This document shows, one piece after another, positions 21,096-32,237 of a stretch of 64,000 nucleotides of DNA (positions within the stretch are counted from its first letter, which is position 1; each line of letters starts with the position of its first letter). The stretch covers positions 868,001 to 932,000 of the forward strand of contig JANCRA010000114.1 in assembly GCA_024362935.1 (NCBI GenBank), written 5' to 3'. The notes under the pieces are model-generated. The model did not search any database and was not told where the DNA came from. It was given only the letters and a program-made list of their open reading frames with translations. This DNA is from Setophaga petechia (lineage: Eukaryota > Chordata > Aves > Passeriformes > Parulidae). The position numbers were made by a program, and so were the translations under genes.

Positions 21096-21640
21096 CTGTT
21101 TCAGGCTGCAATGGAAGATGGAACCAAATGCATGTTTTCAATCCCCATCTTCATCAACTGCTATAATCAGGTGGGGCAGTGTTCTTTATCTCTTGCATGA
21201 CTCAGGCCTGATAACGCCCTCCAGGGGAGATATCTTCTGTGAATGGGCCATTGAGTGTCACTGCAGGACTGATCAAATTCCATCATCCCATTGTGGGATG
21301 CTCCGCCCAGGGGGAGGATCCAAGCATTCCTGCCTGGATATAAGCTGAGGCTTGCAACACCAGGAGCAGCTTGCCTACTGGATTCCCAGAGGACAAGAGC
21401 TCCAGAACCACCACTGGACCTTCAGAGGAAGACCAGACCCTTCTACAGGATCACTGCTTTGACAGAATCACATTCATCACTCCAACAGGACTGCAGCCAC
21501 CATTTAATGGGACTGCTGCCACCACCCTGACCAACAGGGTGTCAGGTTATATCCTGACTCTGTCAGTTTAAGGTAGTGTTTCTGTATAATTGCCTTGATT
21601 GAAATTTTCTTACTAAATTGCAATTCAGGTTTAGACCCTC
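21096..21640 (+). mobile_element. Probable solo LTR, ERVL-like
   Basis: Starts near TGTTTCAGGCTGCAATGG, with GGATATAAGCTGAGG near 21337 as TATA region, then a C/A-rich transcribed part. The 3' end is unclear. The sequence just after it (to 21680) shares TTTGCC and CCAGTACAAA with 36045-36075, suggesting related elements. Confidence 0.5.
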
Positions 21641-21734
21641 CCCCAGGTTTGCCTTCAAACCAGTACAAAGCTCAGTGTACTCATCCCTTGTTTTCCTCCC
21701 AAAACAGAATATCTCATTCCTAAAACTTGGCTAG

Positions 21735-22643
21735 ATGGAGGGAGAGATTTTGAGGAAGAGGAAGATGGCCCAGGAGCCCCAGGCAGGTGAGGAAGAAGTC
21801 AGTGCCCCTTTCCCCCTCTCTCCTGCTCCATCTCCCAGCCCAGCACGGCCCCTGGCTGCAGGACAGCCCTGCTGCCAACCCCGTCCTGCTGGGGATGCAC
21901 TGGGGGGATCTCCTTCCCCTTCCCTCTGGCACGGAGGCAAATCCCATCCTCTCCTTGTCTTCCCTCCCCCAGACAAGAAGCTGAGGATGGAGACCAGGGA
22001 GGCCAAATCTCCACAGCAGAACCTCATGGAAGAGGCGGTTTTGACCGGCTCCTTGGGACAGGAATCCAATGGGGAGGAAAAGCCCTGGAGATACCCCGTG
22101 AGGAGGGGCTCCACACCCAGCCCAGTGTGCTTTGAGGAGGACAGACCCACCCTGAGCCAGGAAAGTGGACAGAGCTACAGACAGAGCTTGGAGCTGGTGG
22201 TCCATGAGCAGCTTCATGATGGGGAGAAGCCCTACAAGTGCTCAGAGTGTGGGAAGAGCTTCAGCAGGAGCAGCACCCTGATCAGCCACCAAATGATCCA
22301 CACTGGGGAATGGCCCTACAAGTGTTGGGAATGGGGGAAGGGCTTCAGCTGCAGCTCTGCCCTCGTCATCCACCAACGCATCCACACTGGGGAGAGGCCC
22401 TGCGAGTGTCCCGAGTGTGGGAAGAAGTTTCGGACAAGCTCCAGTCTCATCCAGCACCAGCAGATTCCCACCCAGGAGGGGCCCTTCCGCTGCCCTGACT
22501 GTGGAAAGGGCTTCAAGCACAACTCCACCCTCATCACCCACCAGCGAATCCACACTGGGCAGAGGCCCTACGAGTGTCCCCAGTGTGGGAAGAGCTTCAC
22601 CCAGAGCTCTATCTTGACCAGACACCAATGGAGTCACCGGTAA
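21735..22643 (+). CDS. C2H2 zinc-finger protein, passerine-expanded type
   Basis: A DNA-binding, presumably nuclear, regulator of the KRAB-less C2H2 family. The likely structure is exon 1 at 21735-21786 (donor CAG|GTGAGG) and exon 2 at 21973-22643 (acceptor CCCCCAG). The 186-bp intron is a multiple of three without stops, so unspliced RNA also reads through. Exon 2 begins with the family's acidic linker and ends with five fingers joined by HTGE-type linkers. Fingers 1, 4 and 5 have all four zinc ligands. Finger 2 has Trp for its second Cys (CWEWGKGF) and finger 3 has Pro for its last His (HQQIP). Three working fingers probably remain. A finger-like remnant lies past the stop near 22680-22740. 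Confidence 0.85.
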   Translation: MEGEILRKRKMAQEPQAGEEEVSAPFPLSPAPSPSPARPLAAGQPCCQPRPAGDALGGSPSPSLWHGGKSHPLLVFPPPDKKLRMETREAKSPQQNLMEEAVLTGSLGQESNGEEKPWRYPVRRGSTPSPVCFEEDRPTLSQESGQSYRQSLELVVHEQLHDGEKPYKCSECGKSFSRSSTLISHQMIHTGEWPYKCWEWGKGFSCSSALVIHQRIHTGERPCECPECGKKFRTSSSLIQHQQIPTQEGPFRCPDCGKGFKHNSTLITHQRIHTGQRPYECPQCGKSFTQSSILTRHQWSHR

Positions 22644-23075
22644 GGGAAGCCCTGCCAACGCCCCAATTTCAGGAGGATTTTTGTGCACTGCCCCAACTTC
22701 ATCCTCCATTAGAAGGCCCACACTGGGAAGAGTCCTGGGGATCCCTATTCCCCATGATCCATGCTGCCCCTCTTCCTGCCCCTGCCAATGACCTGATAGG
22801 GGATGGAAGAACATGAGGGTCTGGCCATGGCCATGTAATTACATTGACTCCCACCTCAGAACATTGCCAGGGGCAGGAAAGGGACTCTCTCTCTCTCCCT
22901 GAGGAGAAGGGTGTCTGTTCCAGGCAGGAGAAATTGTGGCCGGGAAGATCCAGTGAGTTGTGTTTTAATTTCCCCTATAAACAGTTTTATTTATCGCTTC
23001 TGTTATCAATATTGTTTTTGTTCCTGTTTATTCCTTTTCTCGTTGTGGTTCCCAATAAATTGTTCTTATCCCAGT
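22644..23075 (+). other. Probable 3' UTR of the zinc-finger gene
   Basis: No frame continues here. CCCAATAAATTGTTC near 23052-23066 provides a polyadenylation signal on the coding strand. CT repeats lie at 22888-22901. Confidence 0.5.
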
Positions 23076-23284
23076 CTGGGATCTTTGCCTTTTGTGCTTT
23101 CCATGGGAGGCAGGAGGGCAGCGAGGGCAGCACGGCTTTAGCAGAAGCAGGAAATTTGGGGAATCCCATTCCTGAACCCCGGCCTGTGGAAACCGAGCAT
23201 CCCAGCTGGTGCCAGCCCCAGTGGCCATGGCAACAGCCTTGGGAGCGGGTCCCTGGCTGGGCCTGTGGGAACCTCTTCCCTCTG

Positions 23285-23575
23285 GTGCCCAGGGACAGGA
23301 GTGGAGGGAACGGCTGCAGCTGAGTCGGGGCAGGCTCAGGTTGGATGTCAGGAAAAGGTTTTTGCCCAGAGGCTGCTGGGGCCCTGCCCAGGCTCCCCAG
23401 GGAAGGCTCCCAGCTCCAGGGCTCTCTGAGCTGCAGCAGCGTTTGGCCAGCGCTGCCAGGCCCAGGCTGGCATTGTTGGGGTGTCCTGTGCAGGGCCAGC
23501 AGTTGGACTGGAGGATGCTGATGGGTCCCTCCCAGCTCAGCCCATTCTGTGGTTCTGGGATCCCATGAGCCTGGG
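23285..23575 (+). mobile_element. CR1 LINE 3' end
   Basis: Typical CR1 tail: CAGGTTGGATGTCAGGAAAAG, then the GCCCAGGCTCCCCAGGGAAG stretch, then CCATTCTGTGGTTCTGGGAT at the 3' end. It is 5'-truncated, as most CR1 copies are. Confidence 0.85.
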
Positions 23576-23734
23576 GATGGGGCTGCCAATGGTTGCCATG
23601 GCAACGGGCTCTGGCTGCAGGCCTGAGCTGGTGTCCATGGCAACCACCCCTGGCATGGGGTCTCCATGGAGCTGCCAATGGAACAACCATACCAACAGGG
23701 GGCTGGTGATGGTCGCCAGCTAAGGATCCTATTT
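23576..23734. repeat. GTTGCCATGGCAAC-rich stretch
   Basis: Several near-palindromic CCATGGCAAC blocks occur (for example near 23593 and 23636, with more at 23222-23232). Such sites resemble RFX/X-box half sites, but this may be chance. No gene is seen. Confidence 0.35.
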
Positions 23735-24065
23735 GTTACAGGTCCTCAGAGGGGTTCCATGGGGACATTCCAAGAGTCTCCAGGCTGTTCCAGAGCTGGA
23801 ATGTCACAGACATGGACAGGGGCTCCATGGAGACCTCCCAGGGCTTTCTGGGGATGGTAAGGAGCCCTGTGGTCAGAGGCAGTCACAGCCATTCCATGGT
23901 GACATCCCAGGGGACCTTGGGCTGCAAAGGCACCGATCTGTCACAGGCACTCACGGGGGCTCCACGGTGACATCCCAGGAGTCCCCAGGCTGCCAAAGAG
24001 CCGGGATGTCCCACACACTCACAGGGGGTCCTGTCAGGGGAACAGTGGGAGCTTCAGGCAAAGTT
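23735..24065 (+). repeat. About 70-bp minisatellite
   Basis: Four to five degenerate units built on CCATGGTGACATCCCAGG, GGCTGC and CACAGACTCAC-like blocks. Confidence 0.6.
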
Positions 24066-25100
24066 TATTAGAGAAGCTCCTGTTGGGTCACGAGGTGCAG
24101 AAAAGATCCCCAACAGCCCCCACAGATCCCCAAATGTCACCGATGAATCAGAGATGACACAGATCAGAAGGCTAAGGGCTAAAAGCCACCTGTTTTTCCA
24201 ATCCTCTTCTTTTATATCTTGGTTTGCCACATGTGGACCTCATTGGTCATTTAATCAACACATTTCACATCATTGGCCAATTAAGACAACACCCTTCAGT
24301 AAACAACTTTACGGAAAAAAGCCAGCTTATTTCAAACATTGTTGGGACACCAGTTATTGATGTTTGTTTAATGCTGGGCCTTTCGGAGGGGTCCCTGGAT
24401 GGGGGAAATCCTCCAGTAGCAGTTCTGTGCCAGGTAAAAGGACATGCACGGGACTTTTTCCGTCTTCAGCTTCTTGTTTATTTTTATCCTTTCTAAAGTT
24501 TTGCATGCTGCGCACACCAGGCTCAGCGTGCTGTAAAAACACCACAAAATGGCCCCAAAATGTAGAGTTTCAAGGTCTTTTCATGTTGTCTCATCCAATT
24601 AACTTTTAAAACTTACACTATTTCTACTTATCTGCCAATACCTCATCCCTTGACTGTCCACATAACCTCTGCACTGTGCTTTCCTTGACCAACGACCCTG
24701 TGCCACCAACACTGCAGAAAATGGAATAGATGATGAAGAAGACAGGGACTACACTCAAATTCCTCCATTTTTCTTCTTATCTGCACCATACTAAAAATCC
24801 AAAAACTGAATTTCTCACCTTAGTGACATACTATACTACCCTCTATTATCTATTTCACACTTTGGTAAAATCTAATCTGTCTCAAAGTCTTGGAAGTCAT
24901 CTCCATGGGCAAAGGTTAAAGGCAGTGTTTCTCTTGGGGTCAGGATCCCTCAGAGCAGACAGAAATATTCCTTGTGCCCTGGATTCCCACACATTTAATC
25001 AAAAATAGTTTAACCCTTAACATGTGAAGTTACCCAAAAATGTTCCAGGTAAGTAGGATTAGAAGAAGAAATAGAGAAAAACAGAAATACAGAAGATCCC
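24066..25100. other. Gene-poor; possible minus-strand LTR
   Basis: TTTATTAGAGAAGCTCCTG near 24065 would be a polyadenylation signal on the minus strand, and CTTTTATATCTTGG near 24210 a reversed TATA-like region. This fits an LTR in minus orientation ending somewhere near 24640. The rest, to 25100, is AT-rich with no gene or repeat I recognise. Confidence 0.3.
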
Positions 25101-25301
25101 TAGAAAAACATGCACATAGGTACCAACTGCTGGGGTTCCAGCACTGCTAACAGAGGAACCCCAAGAGAAGGCAGGATCCAGACCATGGGCTGGCCTCGTG
25201 CTCTGGCATTTAACCCCCTGGGCCTTCATGAGCCCGCCTCTGCAGTGGGAAGTGCCAGTTGCTTGTCCAATCAGAGCCGAGGTAGCACCAGCTGCTAATG
25301 T

Positions 25302-25328
25302 GTGATTGATTGATTGATTGATTGATTA
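25302..25328 (+). repeat. (GATT)n microsatellite
   Basis: About six to seven perfect GATT units. Confidence 0.95.
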
Positions 25329-25519
25329 ACAGCTGGGCTAATCAGAGCTGGGTTAACATCACCCCCTGCTGTGTGATTGACAGCTCTGCCAGGCCAGGGC
25401 TGGGGGCGGGGCTCTGTCCCACCACAAACCAAGGCCTGACCCGGCCCTGGCCCCACACGGGCATTCCGAGCATCCCAAGGTATCTCGGGACATCGATCTC
25501 ATCCAGCCTCTGACAGTGA

Positions 25520-25745
25520 CCACAGTGACATTGCGGAACCTCATGGAGCCAAGGGACCATTGTGACACTGGGGAGCCCAGAGTGCCACAGAGCAACCACT
25601 GTGACACAGTGAGGGCTCATATGGAGCAGAGGGGCCATTGTGACCCATCAGGGTTTTATGGAATAAAACCATTGTGACACTGCAAGGCCTCATGGAAGCG
25701 TGGGGCCATTGTGACACTGTGGGGCCCCATGAAACCAAGGGAACA
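25520..25745 (-). repeat. 37-bp minisatellite, internal locus 1
   Basis: About six units with ATTGTGACACTG and CATGGAACCAAGG-type cores. Same family as in the palindrome. Confidence 0.75.
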
Positions 25746-25769
25746 CAGAACAGGTCTGGCTGCCTTGGC

Positions 25770-27180
25770 CACCCAGGGGCCACCTCTCATCTGCAGTTTA
25801 AACACTGCGACCATGTGCTTTTCTTTCTTATGGGAAAAAACCATCCATCTTGACCAGGCACGCATGGCCAAAATTGGGAATCCGCCTCCAGAATTCCCTA
25901 TATCCAAGGATAGCTCCCAGACGAAAGCTGCCAGCACTGACAGTCTGGGTGGCTTTGACTTCCTGAGGGCTGGCACTCATCTGCCTCTGAAACACTGGGG
26001 CGTCGCCCTGTTTTTTTAAGTTTTTGTAAGCCTTCTGATGTTTACATTCTTGTAACAAACTTTCTCACACACTTTATGTAAATAACTCATTGTTTTGCAT
26101 TCTTTTATGGAAGAGAAAAAATTTGATAGGCAGTTGGTTTTTCCAGTGTCATTGGAGAGGTGGCACTGTCACCCTCCAATCCACTGTCACTTTTAGAACT
26201 CTATAAATGTTAGTCAGAAATAAAAAGCATTCTTTTATAACTTGGAGACTTGCGTGTCCATCTTGTTCTATTTCGTGTCTTATAGTGACACTGGGGCTCA
26301 GTGCTTTCCTTCCTGTGGAAAAGAACCGTGCTTCTCCTCCAGGTGTCCATGACTGAAATTAGGATTCTACTGCTAATATCCTGTATATCCAAGGGCTGCT
26401 CCCAGGCAAAATCTTCCAGAACCATCAAGTCTGGCTGGCCTTGGCCTCTGGTGACTGCCCCTGAAACACTGGGGCTGGGTTCTTTCCTTCCCATGGAGAT
26501 CACTGGGACACTGTGAGGACCTCATGGAACCAAGGGGATCATTGTGGCACCACTGAAGCCCATGGAACCAAGGGGCCATGGTGACACAGTGGGTCTTCAT
26601 GGAACCCAGAGACCATGATGACTCTGTGGGGCCTGATGGAACTATGGAGACCATTGTGACCCTTCAGGGCCTGGTGTCACCAAGGGGGCATTATGATACC
26701 TCAGAGCCCTATGAAAGCAAGGGGCCATTGGAACACTGTGGGGCCCCATGGAACGCAGGGAACATGGAACAGGTCTGGCTGGCTTTGCCTCCCAGGGGCC
26801 ACCTGACAGGTCTGAATGATGTTGGAATGTCAAGCGCTGCCTCTCAATCAGCTCCTGGAGAACTGGGGCTCTGTGCTTTCCTTGCTATGGAAAAGAACCG
26901 TCTGACTTTTCAGATGCCCATTGCCAAAATTGGTACGCTCCCTAAAACAATTCCTATATGCAAGGCTATTCAGAAAAAAAGAGCTCTGGCTGACCTTGTC
27001 CTCTGGTGGTCACCTCTCATCTGCCCCTGAAACACTGGGGCTCTGATCCTTCCTTCCTCTGAAAGAGAACCGGATTTCATATCTAGGGACCATGACCAAA
27101 ATAAAAATTTGGCCTCCCAAATTCTGCATATCCAAGGACTGCTCCCAGACAAAAGTGGCCAGGACAGACAGGTCAGTCTG
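25770..27180. repeat. Four satellite-like monomers of about 190 bp
   Basis: Monomers lie at about 25780-25995, 26285-26480, 26860-27030 and 27015-27180. Each carries CCTGAAACACTGGGGCT, a GGAAAAGAACCGT-like block, a CCAAAATTGGGAAT-like block and TATCCAAGG-CTGCTCCCAG. The first two pairs are separated by other DNA or by the 37-bp minisatellite; the last two are adjacent. Frames across them are short and unrelated to known proteins. Confidence 0.65.
26495..26760 (-). repeat. 37-bp minisatellite, internal locus 2
   Basis: About seven units, inserted between satellite monomers. Confidence 0.75.
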
Positions 27181-27334
27181 GCCCTGTCCTCTGGTGATTT
27201 TCTTAGACTATGAGCTGAATGTTTTCAATTGAAAACACCTTGGAAAGGGCCCAGAGATCTCCCAAGGAGGGGTTTTGAGGCCTCGGGCACATGACCACTA
27301 CATATGGACAAAGGAGCTCTTGTACTCTGTGCTG

Positions 27335-28990
27335 TTGTGGTGGTTTTGCATCATGGAAATTATGTTCTAAGAGAAGTTGCTAGAAGTTTCCTCCGTGTCT
27401 TACCAAAAGCCAATCAGTAATTAGCTTTGAGAATTGACAATCTGTTAAACTACTAAGGAAAGTGTACACACCTCTGTGAAGACTCATGTTAAAGTTGAGA
27501 AAGCCTGGGAGGGTCTCTTTCCCTTCTGGCTGGCACAGAGGTATCAAGGCTGACCCGGCCCCCGTCTCAGCCAGGCCGGGCCGGGCGGCTCCTGCCGTGG
27601 GGCCGGGCCCCTTCGCAGGGACCCCGCCGGGCCCCATCGGCTGCCGGGCAGGGCAGGGGAGGCCGCGGGGCAGAGGCCGGGCCGGGCCATGGCTGCAGTT
27701 GGAAACATCTGGGCACTGCTGGGCCCTGCCCCACCGCCAGCCCGGGCCCGGCCAGGATCTGCCGGGCCCCAGGAGCAGCCCCGGGCCGGGCCGGCTCGAC
27801 CAAGATTCTGCCACCCTAGGGGTTCAGCCGCAAGCCCCGGGCAGGGGGAGGAGAAGCCATCGGCCCCCGGCCGTGCTGCTGCTGTGCTCTGGCCTGGCTG
27901 CTGAGATCCTGGCCCTGCCCCAGCGCGGCCCATCCTGACACAGCCCCAGCGCAGCCGCTGCAGAAACCTCCATCGTAAAACAGCTCCGGCCGCAAGCACT
28001 GAGCCCGGCCAGGGTCACGGAACCATCTGCAGGCCCTGGGTGAGATATGAACTCTTTCAGTGCTTCCATCCTCCCTCCAGGTAGAGAAAAGGACAAAGTG
28101 TAGGGACACAGAGGAGCAACATGAAGACACCGAGGTCAGTGAAGGAGAAGTTGAGTCCCAGATGGGAGGGATGAAGAGATGCATTGCTTTACAAGGGTCT
28201 GAAATCCTCTTGTAAAGCAATGGAGAAAGATGTAATTGATATATCAGACTCTCTTTTCTCCTGTAATGCACTGAGAAGTATGAGGAGAAGACTTGTTCAG
28301 CAAAGGCCTGCATGCTAAAGGAAGCAAATGTTGAAGTAGCTGTGATCCCATGAGATGTCTGAACAGAGAAAGTGAGAAGAGTGATGCGACCCTGTGCCTC
28401 AGGGAGAGAAGAAGATCTCTGTTCCCAGAAATGAAGATGATTTCAGAAATTGATGAAGAGAACATTTACTGTTAAACAGCTCATCTTTAAACTAATACCC
28501 CATAAGCTGACATATCCCATCAACAAAGTAGAGGGAAAAGCTGTGAAGAAATGAGAAAGTCTGCACAATTGCATATTTTCTGGGTGGCTGTTATTCATGA
28601 AAATTGAGAGTGACGAGAGAACTGTTTTCTTATGGAGAAGTTTCCATATCATGAACGCGAGACACCTCTTCCTAAGTGAACTGAAGAAATTATTTTAGAG
28701 GTGGTAAACTGACTGAAAATTCTAGGTTTTGTCTCTTTACATTGTCAGTAAAAATGAAAAGGTTGTAGGGAGAAGTGTTCTGAAAATTTTGTTTTTATTA
28801 CTCTTTCTTTAGTTGCTATTAATAAACTTTTCTTTATACCCTCTTAAAGTTTTGAGCCTGATTTGCCTTTCTCCTAATCCTATCTCACAGCAGAAAATGA
28901 GTATGTATATTCTAGTGAGTGCACTGGTAATTAACCAACCCTGAACCCACCACAATAATTGCTGCATTCTCCAAGATATCTCAAATTGAT
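27335..28990 (+). mobile_element. Probable long LTR-type element with CpG-rich core
   Basis: Starts around GTGGTGGTTTTGCATCATGG. It includes a CpG-rich core at 27540-28010 and ends with CTATTAATAAACTTTTC near 28815-28832, then a U5-like tail. The tail (28845-28990) resembles 53925-54070, which shows it belongs to a dispersed element. The start is uncertain, and the CpG-rich core could be an independent feature. Confidence 0.45.
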
Positions 28991-29109
28991 GAAGAAAAGC
29001 ACTACAGAAATATTCCTGATGAACTGCACAAGAACAGAGAGAAATCAAGGCAGAGCCATGATTTGTCAGGACTTGCTTGATACTAATGAGCCCTTTGGTG
29101 CATTTGGAG

Positions 29110-29740
29110 CTGAGCCCTTGAACCTCAGGGTCTGAGAGGAGATTACACAAACTTTTCCAGCAGTCGTGGTCAGAGGAAACACCCAAAGTGTCTCCAGGCA
29201 AAAATGGGTCTAACCAAAGTCCATCCCCAACACAGGCTCCTCATGGACTCCTTGGAGGAGAGAATTGGAGGCCAGGATGGCACAAAAACCTCACAAAGAC
29301 TCAAGTGTGGAAAGGAAAATCCAAAGTACATTAAAAACCTTGAGTATCTCAGAGTATTAATGAGCCCCACTGAGTGTCACTACAAAGCTCTCAAGGGACT
29401 CGTTAAAGAAGATAATTGGGGCCATGATTGCAAAACTTTTCATAAAGTCTATATCAAAAGGGAAACACCAAGTACCTTAAAAAAACTGAAGCACCTTGAA
29501 GCATTAATGACCACACTGAGTGTTGTTACTGACAAAGCCTCTCCAGGGACTAATTACAGCAGATAATTGGAGGCCATGATTGCACAAACCTCTCAGAGAC
29601 TCCAAGGCAAAAGCCAAAGCCAAAGTCCTTTGAAAAACCTGCAGTCCCTGCAGGGAGCATTGAGGAGCCCCCAGGGCCATTGCTGAGCAAGGCTCCCCAG
29701 GGACTCCTTCCAGCAGATCCTTGAGGCCACTGGGATGTGG
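29110..29740 (+). repeat. About 150-bp tandem repeat upstream of OR copy 1
   Basis: Four to five units, with GAGGCCATGATTGCACAAACC-like blocks near 29130, 29268, 29420, 29571 and 29722. The array is mirrored at about 59250-59890. Confidence 0.7.
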
Positions 29741-31244
29741 GCTAGGGGGGGATGCTGAGGGCAGGACAAGGGGCTGACAGTGCCCAGCCTGGCTGGGGCT
29801 GTGCCAGGAGGCCCCAGGGCCTCAGGACAAGATGTCTCCTCCCAGCCCTTGGTGGCACAGACCCTGCTGTGGCCCAGGGCACCAAGACTTGGCTTCTCTT
29901 TGTCCCCACCTGTCATCACTGCCTGCAGTTCTCTGCTCTGCCTGGGGCCTGGGGACACTTTCTCAGTCGTGTCCCTCAGTGGGACCCATTAAAAGTCCAA
30001 GAAACTTTGGAGTTGGATTCTGCCTTGGAGTTCTGGAGAGGTTTCTTCAGCTCCCTCTCAGGGACTGATGTTCAGGGCCTGAGCACAAAGCCCCAGAGGC
30101 TCATTCAAGTCCTTGTGCTGTGTCTGTGCTGCTGAGCTGGGCTGGGCTCCTGGCACACAGGCAGCTCCTGGTAAGCAAGAAGAGCTTCAAAAGCACATTT
30201 CTCTTGATGAGCAGCTCTTCTGGCAGCCCAGCAGGGCTGGGGCACTGCCTGCAGCCAGCCCGGGCACAGCACAGAGGCACAGAGAGCTTCAATCAGTCAG
30301 GGCTGGGAAGGTGCTGAGAAGTGCCTGGGGCACAATCACTGCCAGCCCTTGGCACAGGAACCTCTGGCTGCAGGACAATGCAGCTGCAGCTCCTGCAGTG
30401 ATCTCCTAAAGCTGGAACATGCCAATGCCTGCAGAGCCTGTGAGTACATTCTCTGATTGTCTCTTGTACAGAGCAGCCAGGGGTGCCCAGGGCTGTCGTG
30501 CAGAGCAGGGTCCTGCAGCCCAGGGCGCTGTGCTGGGGCAGGGACTCTGCTGCCTGCCAGGGACAGCTCTCAGCCAGCCCTGGCAGCTGCTCCCAGCACT
30601 GGGGGGCAAGATCTGGGTGGGAGGAGACAGCTGGTCAGGCTTGGAAGTGTTCTCCTTGTGTGGGGAGGATGCTGCATTGTTCAGGACTGCTCCCAGCATG
30701 GCATTTAACTGCAGAACATTTCCAAGTGGATTACACAGGGAGCCCAGCAAGGCAGGGACTGCATTAAAGAGGAATTCCTGGTTTTTTAATGTACTGCTCT
30801 CAGTTGCTTGGATGGGAAATTGCACATAGATATTAATCTCTCTATTCAGGCTGAGAAAAATAAAAAAATTGTCTCTCAGATTTGAATAAACTAGGCAGTT
30901 ACAGGAATCATCACTGGGTCTCTTAGAGGCAGCATCAGTGTCACTTTTCCAGCCTCCTCAGGGTTGCTCTGACGTTGCCATCAGACTTTGCAGAGCCAGA
31001 GCTGCCCCTGGGCAGTACCTGAGCTGGGAGGGGTCTGCAGGGCAGAGCTGAGCCCCCAGGGCTGGGCTGGGCTCTGGCAGCACTGGCAGGGCCCAGCCCT
31101 GGGCACAGGGAAGCAGCTGCTGGCAGGGACAGCTCAAGGCAGCAGAGCCCTGGGCAGGCAGTGGGGGGAAAGTGCCCCCAGGCTGTCCTGGGATATTTCA
31201 AGTCCTCTCCAAACCCAGCTATTCCATGATCACTTTCTTTACAG

Positions 31245-32237
31245 ATTCCCATGCCAAGGCACAGCAAATGTCCAACAGCAGCTCCATCAGGCACTTCCTC
31301 CTGCTGGCATTGGCAGACACGCGGCAGCTGCAGCTCCTGCACTTCTGCCTCTTGCTGGGCATCTCCCTGGCTGCCCTCCTGGGCAACGGCCTCATCATCA
31401 GCGCCGTAGCCTGCGGCCACCACCTGCACACGCCCATGTTCTTCTTCCTGCTCAACCTGGCCCTCAGCGACCTGGGCTCCATCTGCACCACTGTCCCCAA
31501 AGCCATGCACAATTCCCTCTGGGACACCAGGAACATCTCCTACACTGGATGTGCTGCTCAGCTCTTTTTCTTTGTGTCCTTCATTGGAGCTGCCTACTAT
31601 CTTCTGACCATCATGTGCTATGACCGCTATGTGTCCATCTGCAAACCCCTGCACTATGGGACCCTCCTGGGCAGCAGAGCTTGTGCCCACATGGCAGCAG
31701 CTGCCTGGGCCAGTGCCTTTCTCAATGCTCTCATGCACACAGCCAATACATTTTCCCTGCCCCTGTGCCATGGCAATGCCTTGGGCCAGTTCTTCTGTGA
31801 AATTCCACAGATCCTCAAACTCTCCTGTTCCAAATCCCACCTGAGGGAAGTGGGGCTTCTTGTGGTTACTGTAAGTTTATCGTTGTGTTGTTTTGTGTTC
31901 ATGGTTTTCTCCTATGTGCAGATCTTCAGGGCTGTGCTGAGGATCCCCTCTGTGAAGGGACGGCACAAAGCCTTTTCTACCTGCCTCCCTCACCTGGCTG
32001 TGCTCTCCCTGTTCCTCAGCAGTCTTGTGTTTGCTTACCTAAAACCACCCTCCATGTCGTCCCCATCCCTGGATCTGTCCCTGTCAGTTCTGTACTCGGT
32101 GGTGCCTCCAGCACTGAACCCCCTCATCTACAGCTTGAGGAACCAGAAGCTCAAGAGTGCAGTGAGGATAATGATGACTGGATGGTTTTGGAAACATTAA
32201 ACTGCTGGCCAATTTCTGCAAATCACTTGTAATAAAA
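31245..32237 (+). other. OR copy 1 coding exon with splice acceptor and polyA signal
   Basis: A polypyrimidine stretch followed by ACAG ends at 31244. The coding exon would run from 31245 through AATAAA at 32231-32236. Upstream noncoding first exons are usual for OR genes; none was identified here. Confidence 0.6.
31268..32200 (+). CDS. Olfactory receptor, OR14-like (avian gamma-c clade)
   Basis: A seven-transmembrane odorant receptor of 310 residues, intact. The start is the ATG before SNSSS (an N-glycosylation site at residue 3); a longer in-frame extension to 31172 crosses the splice acceptor at 31244 and is unlikely to be used. Class motifs are HTPMFFFLLNLALSDL at the start of TM2, MCYDRYVSICKPLHY after TM3, FSTCLPHL at TM6 and NPLIYSLRN at TM7. 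It couples to olfactory G protein in sensory cilia (family knowledge). Compared with the second copy, the first 107 residues differ at one position, while the rest differ at about 37 positions, mostly in TM3, TM5 and TM6 and at the C-terminus. Confidence 0.95.
   Translation: MSNSSSIRHFLLLALADTRQLQLLHFCLLLGISLAALLGNGLIISAVACGHHLHTPMFFFLLNLALSDLGSICTTVPKAMHNSLWDTRNISYTGCAAQLFFFVSFIGAAYYLLTIMCYDRYVSICKPLHYGTLLGSRACAHMAAAAWASAFLNALMHTANTFSLPLCHGNALGQFFCEIPQILKLSCSKSHLREVGLLVVTVSLSLCCFVFMVFSYVQIFRAVLRIPSVKGRHKAFSTCLPHLAVLSLFLSSLVFAYLKPPSMSSPSLDLSLSVLYSVVPPALNPLIYSLRNQKLKSAVRIMMTGWFWKH

Noticed and set aside
27486..27938. A 150-codon frame in CpG-rich DNA
   Set aside because: Both strands and several frames are open because of G/C-rich composition. 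It lies inside a probable LTR-type element.
31172..31267. Upstream in-frame extension of the OR gene as a true N-terminus
   Set aside because: It crosses a good splice acceptor, and OR proteins of this clade start at the MSNSSS-type methionine.
30941..31840. A 299-codon minus-strand frame opposite the OR gene, also seen in copy 2
   Set aside because: It is antisense to the receptor coding sequence; codon structure fits the OR strand.
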